Source: Spirosoma foliorum
GTDB taxonomy: Bacteria; Bacteroidota; Bacteroidia; Cytophagales; Spirosomataceae
Direction: 5' to 3'
Assembly (NCBI RefSeq): GCF_014117325.1
Contig: NZ_CP059732.1
Coordinates: 8,507,501-8,571,500, forward strand
DNA length: 64,000 bases
In this document: positions 50,346-57,629 of the stretch, piece after piece
How positions within the stretch are numbered: the stretch's first letter is position 1
Layout of the letters: the number at the start of each line of letters is the position of its first letter
Position numbers and translations under genes: made by a program
The notes under the pieces: model-generated
Database searches by the model: none
The model's input: only the letters and a program-made list of their open reading frames with translations
What the model was told of the DNA's origin: nothing

Positions 50346-50445
50346 GGAGTAAAGGGAGGAGAGAGACGAAGGGGAAGAAAGGGGGAAATAATGCTTTTGT
50401 CGTTTTCCCTTTCCTCCCCTTCGTCTCTCTTCTCCCTTTTACTCC
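50346..50445. repeat. Purine-rich inverted repeat at the permease 9/10 junction
   Basis: A purine arm (50346-50388, GGAGTAAAGGGAGGAGAGAG ...) pairs with a pyrimidine arm (50404-50445) over about 40 bases with few mismatches. The right arm contains the TAA stop codon of permease 10. Nearly all purines are on one strand in each arm, so triplex-like structures are also conceivable. Confidence 0.88.
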
Positions 50446-52823
50446 GTTTTTAACGATTTAACAGGATTCATCAGAGCTGCTTTGACACTCTGATAACTGA
50501 CGGTTAGTAAGGCGATGCCCACGGCAAGCAATCCGGCCAGTACGAACATCCACCATTGCATGTCAATCTTATAGGCAAAATCCTGCAACCACTGGCTCAT
50601 GATGTACCAGGCTACAGGTGTTGCCACCAAAATGCCGATTAGCACCAGTTTCAGGAAATCTTTGGATAACAGGGAGACAATGCCCGTGACCGATGCGCCC
50701 AGTACTTTACGGACGCCAATTTCTTTGGTCCGCTGCTCGGCGGTAAAGGCGGCCAGACCAAACAAACCCAGGCAGCAAACGAGAATAGCTACTCCGGCAA
50801 ACAGACTGAACAACTGACCCGTACGTTGTTCGGTTCGGTACATTCGGTTGTAGGTTTCATCCAGAAAGGTGTATTCAAATGCCTGCTCAGGCTTATCGCG
50901 TTTCCAGAGTCGTTCGGCAGCTGCGATTGCCTGGGATGCCTGTTGACCCGTCGTTTTAACGTGCATAATACCATTATCGCCTGGAATGCTATAGAGCACC
51001 ATCGGTTGAATTTCGGAGCGAATTGAGGCCGTAGAGATGTCTTTTACGACGCCAATAATGTGGCCTTCTGTCTGGTGAAACTTAAACCGTTTGCCGATGG
51101 GATTAGTGATTCCGGACTGCTTGATCGCCGTTTCATTCAGAATAAAACTGGTTGAATCGGCTTTAGTACCCGTGAAATTTTTGCCCAGACTCATTTTCAT
51201 GCCGTAAGCCGGAATGAAATCATGGCTGATACCGAGCTGATCAACAATAAATGATCGCTCGGGAGCTTTACCATCCCAATCCGTATCGCCAGTGCTACCA
51301 CCACCGCCAACAAGTCCGCCAGTTGCGGTAACCACTGCCCGGATGCTACTCTCTTTCTCCAGCTCGCGTTTGTATTGCTGGGCTTTTTCGCCTGCGTAGA
51401 AAACGAACGTATGTTCTTTGTCGAAACCCAGATCGCGTTCACGGATATAGCGTAGCTGTTCTCCGATAACCAGTGTACCTATGATGAGACCAGTTGCCAG
51501 CGCAAACTGCGTAACAACCAGTACCTTCCGCAAGCCTGCCTGACCCGATTGCGCTCCGCGACCTCGTAATGAACGAATTGGATTCAAGGACGACATCATG
51601 ATGGCCGGATACAAACCTGCCAATCCGATGGTCAAGACTAATGCACCAATCAGCAACGCCCACACTTCAGGATTGAGCAGGGAGAAGCCGAGTTTTTTAT
51701 TGGTAAGGTCGTGGTAATAAGGCATCAGCAACTGAATCAGCACAACGGCGACCAGTAGCGCAATGCCCATCGTCAATAGAGACTCAACCATCAATTGAAT
51801 CAACAATTGGCGCGATTCGGCCCCAATCACTTTCCGAACGCCCACTTCACGGGCGCGTCGGGTGGCTCGGGCGGTAGTTAGGTTAATGTAATTGATACAG
51901 CCGATACTCAATAGTAATAAAGCGATCAGGCCCAGCATCCGAACTTGTTGCATGCCTGTATCTTTCCCGTCGGCCTCGTACAAATGGGATTGCGTAAGGG
52001 CCTGAAGCTGGTAGTCGGATGAAGGGTCTCCGGGTTTCGTATTGCGGGCTATGGCCTGAAGCTCGGTTAGCTTTTTGCCAATCGCTGCGGGATCAAGCGT
52101 AGGGCTTAGTTTCAGAAATGTCCGGAAATAGTAATTGCCCCAATCATCGTCCAGGCGCTTCCAATCGCCATTGCCGCCAAAAGTTCTCTTCCGCAGACTC
52201 ATGGGAAAAAACACCTTGTACTGAAGCGATGAATTGTCGGGCATGTTGGCCAATATGGCGCTGACCGTGAAGACCCGGTTACTATCCAGAACAGTTAGCG
52301 TTTTGCCGACAGCTTCGGATGTACCAAAGAATTTGTTGGCCATTTCCTCGGTCATAACTACCGAGTTGGGCGATGGGAACGGATTCGTTGGATTGCCATT
52401 GCGCACGGCAAATCCTGTGAAGAGATTCAGGAAATTTTCGTCTACGAAAGCCAGGTCATCGTACTGCTCTGTAAACGTTTTGGGGCCTTTACCGTCGTTG
52501 ACCCGAAAGGTACGGAAGTCGTACACGGTACCAACGCGAACGACCTGTTCAACACCAGGAACCTTATTGGCAGCTGCTACTGCAATTGGCGCAGGTGTTC
52601 CCGACCAGAAACGTTCATCATCACCTTTCCCAAAATGAGCATTGACGCGATAAATTCGATTAGAATCGGCATGGAATCGGTCGAAGCTTAATTCGTCTTT
52701 TACCCACCACAACAGCAGTACACTAACTGCCAGCACAACAGCCAGACCGCCGATGTTTAAAACGGAATAGCCTCCTCCAGATCGGATGTTTCGCCAGGCT
52801 ATTTTGATGTAGTTGCTGAACAT
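50439..52823 (-). CDS. Double-FtsX ABC transporter permease, array member 10
   Basis: The protein is 794 residues from ATG 52823 (MFSNYIKIAWRNIRSGGGYS); the longer frame to 52892 translates repeat DNA into a Pro/Ser leader and is rejected. FtsX motifs are RRAREVGVRKVIGAESRQLL and AFTAEQRTKEIGVRKVLGASV. The second periplasmic domain has a glycine-rich loop (TGGLVGGGGSTGDTDWDGKA). It ends MNPVKSLKTE. It is the permease closest to the ATPase (121 bases), so it is the best candidate for the original partner. Confidence 0.92.
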   Translation of the reverse strand: MFSNYIKIAWRNIRSGGGYSVLNIGGLAVVLAVSVLLLWWVKDELSFDRFHADSNRIYRVNAHFGKGDDERFWSGTPAPIAVAAANKVPGVEQVVRVGTVYDFRTFRVNDGKGPKTFTEQYDDLAFVDENFLNLFTGFAVRNGNPTNPFPSPNSVVMTEEMANKFFGTSEAVGKTLTVLDSNRVFTVSAILANMPDNSSLQYKVFFPMSLRKRTFGGNGDWKRLDDDWGNYYFRTFLKLSPTLDPAAIGKKLTELQAIARNTKPGDPSSDYQLQALTQSHLYEADGKDTGMQQVRMLGLIALLLLSIGCINYINLTTARATRRAREVGVRKVIGAESRQLLIQLMVESLLTMGIALLVAVVLIQLLMPYYHDLTNKKLGFSLLNPEVWALLIGALVLTIGLAGLYPAIMMSSLNPIRSLRGRGAQSGQAGLRKVLVVTQFALATGLIIGTLVIGEQLRYIRERDLGFDKEHTFVFYAGEKAQQYKRELEKESSIRAVVTATGGLVGGGGSTGDTDWDGKAPERSFIVDQLGISHDFIPAYGMKMSLGKNFTGTKADSTSFILNETAIKQSGITNPIGKRFKFHQTEGHIIGVVKDISTASIRSEIQPMVLYSIPGDNGIMHVKTTGQQASQAIAAAERLWKRDKPEQAFEYTFLDETYNRMYRTEQRTGQLFSLFAGVAILVCCLGLFGLAAFTAEQRTKEIGVRKVLGASVTGIVSLLSKDFLKLVLIGILVATPVAWYIMSQWLQDFAYKIDMQWWMFVLAGLLAVGIALLTVSYQSVKAALMNPVKSLKTE

Positions 52824-52847
52824 GTTTGAGGAGGGAAAAAGGGACGA

Positions 52848-52940
52848 TGGAGGAAAGGGACAAAGGGGAGGAGAGGGAAACAACAAAAGCATTACCTTTC
52901 TTTTCTCCCTCTCCTCCTTCGTCCCTTTCCTCCCCCTTTG
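52848..52940. repeat. Purine-rich inverted repeat at the permease 10/ATPase junction
   Basis: The purine arm at 52848-52880 (GGAGGAAAGGGACAAAGGGG ...) pairs imperfectly with the pyrimidine arm at 52902-52940. The loop is about 20 bases. It occupies most of the space between the permease start and the ATPase stop codon at 52945. Confidence 0.85.
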
Positions 52941-52944
52941 TTAT

Positions 52945-53622
52945 TTACACGTGGAAATTCTCGGTTACCACTTTACCATCGAACAGGTTCACAATGCGGT
53001 GAGCGAAACCAGCATCGTAGGGTGAGTGCGTTACCATGATGATGGTGGTGCCTTCGTCGTTCAGTTCGCCGAGGAGTTTCATAACTTCCTCGCCGTTTTT
53101 CGAATCGAGGTTACCCGTCGGCTCATCGGCCAGGATCAGCTTGGGTTTGGCAACTACTGCACGGGCAATGGCTGTCCGTTGTTGTTGACCGCCTGATAGC
53201 TGCTGAGGGAAGTGATTCCGTCGGTGCATGATGCTCATCCGCTCCAGGGTTTCTTCAACCCGCTTCTTCCGCTCGTCAGGAGGAGTTTTGAGGTATAACA
53301 GTGGCAGTTCGACGTTTTCATAAACGGTCAGTTCGTCGATCAGGTTAAAGCTCTGAAACACGAAGCCGATAGAGCCTTTACGAAGTTGCGCCCGTTGCCG
53401 CTCAGTCATTTTGGCGACTTCGGTGCCGTAGAAATTATACTGCCCGTCGCTGGGGTTATCGAGCAGGCCCAGGATGTTGAGCAGTGTCGATTTACCACAG
53501 CCCGATGGACCCATGATGGCTACAAATTCACCGTCTTTTACATCCATGTTGATGCCATTAAGAGCAGTGGTTTCTACTTCTTCGGTTGCGAAGAGTTTCT
53601 GAAGGTCAATTGTTTGGATCAT
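52945..53622 (-). CDS. LolD/MacB-type ABC transporter ATPase
   Basis: The 225-residue ATPase has every key motif: Walker [10 protein letters not shown] (residues 38-46), Q-loop Gln90 in [10 protein letters not shown], signature LSGGQQQR (142-149), Walker [13 protein letters not shown] (162-173) and switch His199 in VTHS. The family powers MacB, LolCDE and FtsX-type permeases. ATG 53622 is correct; the in-frame ATG at 53700 reads through purine-rich repeat DNA. It is the only ATPase gene in the window, against ten intact permeases. The gene order is adaptor, antisense small gene, ATPase, permeases. Confidence 0.96.
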   Translation of the reverse strand: MIQTIDLQKLFATEEVETTALNGINMDVKDGEFVAIMGPSGCGKSTLLNILGLLDNPSDGQYNFYGTEVAKMTERQRAQLRKGSIGFVFQSFNLIDELTVYENVELPLLYLKTPPDERKKRVEETLERMSIMHRRNHFPQQLSGGQQQRTAIARAVVAKPKLILADEPTGNLDSKNGEEVMKLLGELNDEGTTIIMVTHSPYDAGFAHRIVNLFDGKVVTENFHV

Positions 53623-53627
53623 ATTTT

Positions 53628-53670
53628 TGGGGAGTAAAGGGAGGAGTGGGAAGAAAGGGAAGAAGGGGAC
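53628..53670. repeat. Single purine-rich repeat arm upstream of the ATPase
   Basis: A lone arm of GGGGAGTAAAGGGAGGAGTG type, without the pyrimidine partner. It lies between the ATPase start and the antisense four-helix-bundle gene. It may be half of an element split by insertion of that gene, since a complete copy stands on the gene's other side. Confidence 0.65.
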
Positions 53671-53716
53671 AGAAAGCCCTACATTTACGCCGTACTTCAC
53701 CTAAACTCCTATAGTC

Positions 53717-54079
53717 ATGGCAAAAGTTGAAAAGTTTGAAGATCTCTTAGTTTGGCAAAAAGGGTTAACTCAAGCAATTGATTTATACAAATTACTGGCA
53801 GATTGTAAAGACTATGGTCTGCGTGACCAAATGCAGCGATCATCGGTTTCTGTTCCGTCAAATGTTGCCGAGGGCTTTGAGCGACACACTAATAAAGAGT
53901 TCATTCGGTTTCTACGCATTGCAAAAGGTTCAAATGGGGAGTTAAGAACACAAATTCATCTGGCAATAGGAATCGGAATTATTTCATCAGTAACAGGTGA
54001 CGATCTGCTTGCAAAGAGTCGAATTATTTCTTCAATGTTGCAAAACTTGATTAAGACAAGAGAAGAAAAGTTTATGTAA
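53717..54079 (+). CDS. Four-helix bundle protein (23S rRNA intervening-sequence type)
   Basis: The 120-residue protein has the family's conserved pattern: FEDLLVWQKGLTQAIDLYKL, GLRDQMQRSSVSVPSNVAEGFERHTNKEFIRFLRIAKGSNGELRTQ and a closing helix. Members were first found in 23S rRNA intervening sequences, but many stand alone in Bacteroidota, with unknown function. Here it lies antisense between the ATPase and adaptor genes, which otherwise would be adjacent. It is bounded by purine-rich repeats, and its stop codon touches the next repeat arm. This suggests a mobile or passively inserted gene. Confidence 0.92.
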   Translation: MAKVEKFEDLLVWQKGLTQAIDLYKLLADCKDYGLRDQMQRSSVSVPSNVAEGFERHTNKEFIRFLRIAKGSNGELRTQIHLAIGIGIISSVTGDDLLAKSRIISSMLQNLIKTREEKFM

Positions 54080-54182
54080 AAGGGAGGAGAGGGAAGAAAG
54101 GGGCGAGGGGAGGAAAGGGAATAAAAGTATACATTGTATTTTTTAATCCCACTCGTCCCTTTCTTCCCTCTCCTCCCTTTTC
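54078..54182. repeat. Purine-rich inverted repeat between the four-helix-bundle and adaptor genes
   Basis: The purine arm at 54078-54110 (AAAAGGGAGGAGAGGGAAGA ...) pairs with the pyrimidine arm at 54149-54182 with about two mismatches. The left arm begins inside the stop codon of the four-helix-bundle gene, and the right arm ends six bases before the stop of the adaptor gene. It is thus a hairpin between convergent genes. Confidence 0.9.
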
Positions 54183-54187
54183 CCCCT

Positions 54188-55435
54188 CTAAAATTCCAAC
54201 ACTTCGTTATCGCCAAAATTTTCGTAAGAACTCGTAATGACTTGCTCGCCAGGTTCTAAGCCAGTTAAGACTTCATAGAACTCAGGGTTTTTGCGGCCAA
54301 GCGTGATCGGACGTTTCACCGCGCGTTTGCCTGATTTATCCACCACATACACCCAGTTGCCACCGGTGTCGGAGAAGAAGCCGCCTACAGGAAGCAGTGT
54401 CGCTTTGGCTGCTTTACCTAACTCCAATTGAATTGGCGACGACTGACCCCGTTTGATGCCTTCTGGCGTTCCTTTCGGGAATATCATGTCTACTTCGAAC
54501 CGACCGCTTTTTACTTCAGGATATACGCGACTGATTTCCAGATCGTGCATTTTTCCGTTGAATTCGAATGAGCCTTTCAGTCCCGAAAATACCCGACTGA
54601 TGTAGTGCTCATCGATACCAACCCGCATTTTGAATCCATTCAGGTCATCAATCTGGCCGATGTTCTGGCCCCGGTTGATGTTCGAACCGACTTCTACATC
54701 AATACTGGATAACTGCCCAGAAACGGGAGCCTTAACCACCAGATTATCCAGTGTCTGTTGCCAAAGAGCAACATTTTTCTGTGTACGTTGCAAAGTACCT
54801 TCCAATTGTTTGATCTGGAACTTCGCATTTTCTTCCTGGTACTTCTGCGTTTCAATCTCAATGCTACGCTGACCCGTTAGTCGTTCGTAAGCGCGTTTGG
54901 CTTTCAGATAATCTTCTTCCGAAACGACTTTATCTTTAAATAACTTGGCCTGGCGATCGTAGGAGTCTTTTGCCTGATCGATTTGTGCATCGAGATCTGC
55001 CAATGTTTTGCGAAGTGTAAAGCGCTCAACCTGCAGGCGTTGACGAGTTGTTTGTAGGTCGTTGACGAGTCGGTTGGCTTCTGTTTCTGACTGTAAGAAA
55101 CTGAGTTTAAGGCTTTGATTTTCCAGTTTCAGGAGTACTTCTCCTTTCTTAACCATGTTACCACCTTCGATCAACTTCTGAGTCACATAACCACCTTCAA
55201 TAGCATCGAGTCGGATAGTTTTCAGCGGTTGTACAACGCCCGTTACGGCAATAAAATCTTCAAAAGGCCCAGTAGTTACGCTTGATACGGTGATTTTATC
55301 TTTTTCAACGTTCAGTTTCGACCGTCGATCGGCAAAGAATACGGTGTAAGCTAGTAAGCCCAGAACCAATGTACCGCCCCCAAAAATTGCCAGGCGTTGT
55401 GTGGTCCAAAATCGTTTAGGTAAGACGCGATCCAT
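54188..55435 (-). CDS. HlyD/MacA-type periplasmic adaptor protein
   Basis: The 415-residue protein has one membrane anchor near residues 14-33 (LAIFGGGTLVLGLLAYTVFF). A lipoyl-type half motif follows (GVVQPLKTIRLDAIEGGYVT, LIEGGNMVKKGEVLLKL), then a long coiled-coil hairpin (about 100-210, QIDQAKDSYDRQAKLFKDKV), the second lipoyl half (VVKAPVSGQLSSIDVEVGSN) and beta-barrel domains. It bridges an inner-membrane permease to outer components in MacAB-like exporters. It is the first gene after the sigma54-like promoter at 55510 and likely heads the operon with the ATPase and permeases 10 and 9. Confidence 0.93.
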   Translation of the reverse strand: MDRVLPKRFWTTQRLAIFGGGTLVLGLLAYTVFFADRRSKLNVEKDKITVSSVTTGPFEDFIAVTGVVQPLKTIRLDAIEGGYVTQKLIEGGNMVKKGEVLLKLENQSLKLSFLQSETEANRLVNDLQTTRQRLQVERFTLRKTLADLDAQIDQAKDSYDRQAKLFKDKVVSEEDYLKAKRAYERLTGQRSIEIETQKYQEENAKFQIKQLEGTLQRTQKNVALWQQTLDNLVVKAPVSGQLSSIDVEVGSNINRGQNIGQIDDLNGFKMRVGIDEHYISRVFSGLKGSFEFNGKMHDLEISRVYPEVKSGRFEVDMIFPKGTPEGIKRGQSSPIQLELGKAAKATLLPVGGFFSDTGGNWVYVVDKSGKRAVKRPITLGRKNPEFYEVLTGLEPGEQVITSSYENFGDNEVLEF

Positions 55436-55509
55436 TTAAGTTAAAAGTGAATGAGGGAAAGTGTGAAAGAGCAGATACTAGCTCAGACCTCATTCGTTGT
55501 AATTACCTG

Positions 55510-55525
55510 TGCCAATGTCATGCCA
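55510..55525 (-). promoter_or_regulatory. Candidate sigma54 (-24/-12) promoter of the adaptor operon
   Basis: On the minus strand this reads TGGCATGACATTGGCA, against the consensus TGGCACG-N4-TTGCA. The invariant GG and GC pairs are spaced correctly, with two other mismatches. It lies about 75 bases upstream of the adaptor ATG and about 55 bases downstream of the TGTCC-N6-GGAC palindrome, the expected order for a sigma54 promoter with an upstream activator site. Confidence 0.55.
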
Positions 55526-55579
55526 GTTGAAGCCTACTGTTGATTATCAGGTATTTAATTTGTGGCAGCATTAGTGCGC

Positions 55580-55617
55580 TGTCCGCTTTCGGACGGAATT
55601 TGTCCGCTTTTGTCGCA
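55580..55617. promoter_or_regulatory. Candidate activator site: TGTCC-N6-GGAC palindrome plus half site
   Basis: TGTCCGCTTTCGGACG (55580-55595) has TGTCC and GGAC arms with a six-base spacer, like the site at 34013-34028. A further TGTCCGCTTT half site follows at 55601. It lies between the adaptor gene and the glycosyltransferase end, about 145-180 bases from the adaptor start codon. Confidence 0.55.
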
Positions 55618-55658
55618 ACGTCACTAAGTGTGTTAGATCACTTATATCAAACGCACTT

Positions 55659-57440
55659 TCACCGCTCCAGCGGCCCGGTCTTCACTCCGGTTCGGCGTTC
55701 CGATGCGCTCTTTATATTCACTTCTGCCAGCACATAAGGCAGTAACGTTTTTGAGCGGGTCGAAGGATTGAGAAAATCGTACGTCAACTGACTGACGTGA
55801 TAATAGGGGAAGATGGCCAATTGTCGGACATCGAAGCCGCGCGTGGCAAGCGAATCGGCATATTCGGCGGTTGTAAAAACAGATTTGGGACCCGTTTGAA
55901 CCTGAACCCGTAAAGCCGAATCGGTTCGCGCGTACATAGTTGGTCCTTTGGCATAAAACTCATACGACCAAAAACTCCCTCCCCCCACGCCCGTACCTGG
56001 TTCATACAAGGTAGTTGGCCGATTGGCCAGCGTCGGTTGGGTATTGACATAGTCTGCTGTTGCCATACCCGCCTGATAGCGCAGGAAAGTCGGGTATAAA
56101 AATAAATTCAGCGATCCTGCCACAACGAACATTACCCCCACCATACGGCCCATTAGCGACAGGAGGTCGTTTTGCCGAAAGAGCACAAATAGCAGAATTG
56201 TAAGGGTTAATGCCCAGGCAAGAGCTGTATTTAGCCCGGCAGGTTGAACTAACCACAAAAGCGCCCCCATTACCACAACCAGGAGGATGCCGATAACGGT
56301 TTGGGCAATCGTCCATTTGCGAAGATTGGAGATTTGAAGTCCTACTAAGAACTGAGCCGTTAGTACTGCATAGAACGGGAAAACGATGTTCAGGTAGTGT
56401 GGTAGCTGAAATCCGGATAACGAAAACAAAACGAACGTAGCCATTCCAGATCCCAGCGAAATGTATTCAGGTTGAAAAGTTGGTCCGATGCGACGTTTGG
56501 CCAAATCGACGAGTCGTTGCCCGAGGCTCATATACAGTGGTAACGACCAGGGAATAAATGCCCACAACAGTGTATGAACAAAGAAAAACTTGTCGCCTTC
56601 CCCTTTAATGGGGCCCGTATTGAAGAAGCGGCCAAACTGACTATCCCAGAAGAAAAATCGAATACCTGATACGCCCTTTTGGCCAAAAATGACTTTCTCC
56701 GGATGTAAATCGAACTGTTGATACAGGCAATAAATTTCGGGGATTGTAAAGGCAAATGAGAGCGCAATCGCTAGATACCAGCGGATTTTGAGTAACTCCC
56801 GCCAATGGCCGGTCAGCACCCAATGTAATACTAAACCGGCCCCAATCGGAATCAGTACAAAAACGCCTTTGGTCATTAGGGCACAACCCGTTAGGAAGGA
56901 GCCTAGCAGAAGGTGCCTCCAATTTTTAGAGATGCCATTTCTTAAAGAAATGGCATCTCTGTCACCTAAAAATACTCGGTAAAAATGATAAACAGGTCCG
57001 ATAATAAGCGGCATCAGATAGGGCTCAGCGCGTACGTCACTATTGGACAGAACACCATGAAAAGCTGTCAGAAGCACCAGCGAAGCCACTTGGGCCGTTA
57101 CTTTTGAATAGGTTAGCCGAGTGAACTGATAAGTGTACACAACGCTACCTAAAAAAAACAACAGGGCCGGAAACTTGTACGAAAATGTATTGATACCGAA
57201 AATTCGGTAACTTAGGGCGATGACCCAGAATGGGAAATGAGGCTTGTCGAGCCAGTCGGTACCGACGGCGTAGAGGTTGATGAAATCGCCAGTTTGCGCC
57301 ATTTGTTTGGCAATGCAGGCATACAGCGCACCGTCGAGTTCCATAACAGGTGGGAACAGGCCCGTTGCATTCAGAAATACGCCAACGGCCACAAGGGCAT
57401 AAAACCAGCGGTCAGTAAAAGGAGAAGAATTGTCAGCCAT
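55659..57440 (-). CDS. GT39/ArnT-like membrane glycosyltransferase
   Basis: The 593-residue protein has 10-12 hydrophobic segments and the early acidic motif MELDGALYACIAKQMAQTGD, then DWLDKPHFPFWVIALSYRIFG, as in dolichyl-phosphate-mannose and aminoarabinose transferases (GT39/PMT_2). It should move a sugar from a lipid carrier onto an envelope acceptor. ATG 57440 begins directly before the first helix; the in-frame ATG at 57509 adds a weak leader. Residues DRDAISLRNGISKN near the middle are encoded by a 33-base palindrome, which looks like a repeat taken up in frame. The 5' end is divergent from the NtrC-type gene. Confidence 0.88.
   Translation of the reverse strand: MADNSSPFTDRWFYALVAVGVFLNATGLFPPVMELDGALYACIAKQMAQTGDFINLYAVGTDWLDKPHFPFWVIALSYRIFGINTFSYKFPALLFFLGSVVYTYQFTRLTYSKVTAQVASLVLLTAFHGVLSNSDVRAEPYLMPLIIGPVYHFYRVFLGDRDAISLRNGISKNWRHLLLGSFLTGCALMTKGVFVLIPIGAGLVLHWVLTGHWRELLKIRWYLAIALSFAFTIPEIYCLYQQFDLHPEKVIFGQKGVSGIRFFFWDSQFGRFFNTGPIKGEGDKFFFVHTLLWAFIPWSLPLYMSLGQRLVDLAKRRIGPTFQPEYISLGSGMATFVLFSLSGFQLPHYLNIVFPFYAVLTAQFLVGLQISNLRKWTIAQTVIGILLVVVMGALLWLVQPAGLNTALAWALTLTILLFVLFRQNDLLSLMGRMVGVMFVVAGSLNLFLYPTFLRYQAGMATADYVNTQPTLANRPTTLYEPGTGVGGGSFWSYEFYAKGPTMYARTDSALRVQVQTGPKSVFTTAEYADSLATRGFDVRQLAIFPYYHVSQLTYDFLNPSTRSKTLLPYVLAEVNIKSASERRTGVKTGPLER
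56928..56960. repeat. In-frame palindrome inside the glycosyltransferase gene
   Basis: AGAGATGCCATTTCTT (56928-56943) pairs exactly with its complement at 56945-56960 around a single A. The element encodes part of a cytoplasmic or loop segment between two membrane helices and does not disrupt the frame. It resembles an intergenic repeat that landed in coding sequence. Confidence 0.88.
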
Positions 57441-57629
57441 TAAACGAAAATAGAGTGCCAGCAACTGGTTGTATGTAGTCAGAAATTGGTTGTTGCCCCT
57501 TTTGACCACTCCTCCTTACGGAAGACCATTCATGACAATTTTATGGGTCAAAGTACGCAAGAAAACCGTAATTCGTTGTTGAATCGAGAGTAGCGTGCAA
57601 CAAATCGTCTAACTCGTTATCTTTAGTGT

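Noticed and set aside
52824..52892. N-terminal Pro/Ser extension of permease 10
   Set aside because: It is the translation of a purine-rich repeat on the other strand; ATG 52823 gives the family's standard start.
53623..53700. N-terminal extension of the ATPase
   Set aside because: It also reads through a repeat arm; the ATPase fold begins at [11 protein letters not shown].
28757..54182. Possible CRISPR array from repeated palindromes between permeases
   Set aside because: The units are separated by kilobases of coding sequence, have different families and no regular spacers.
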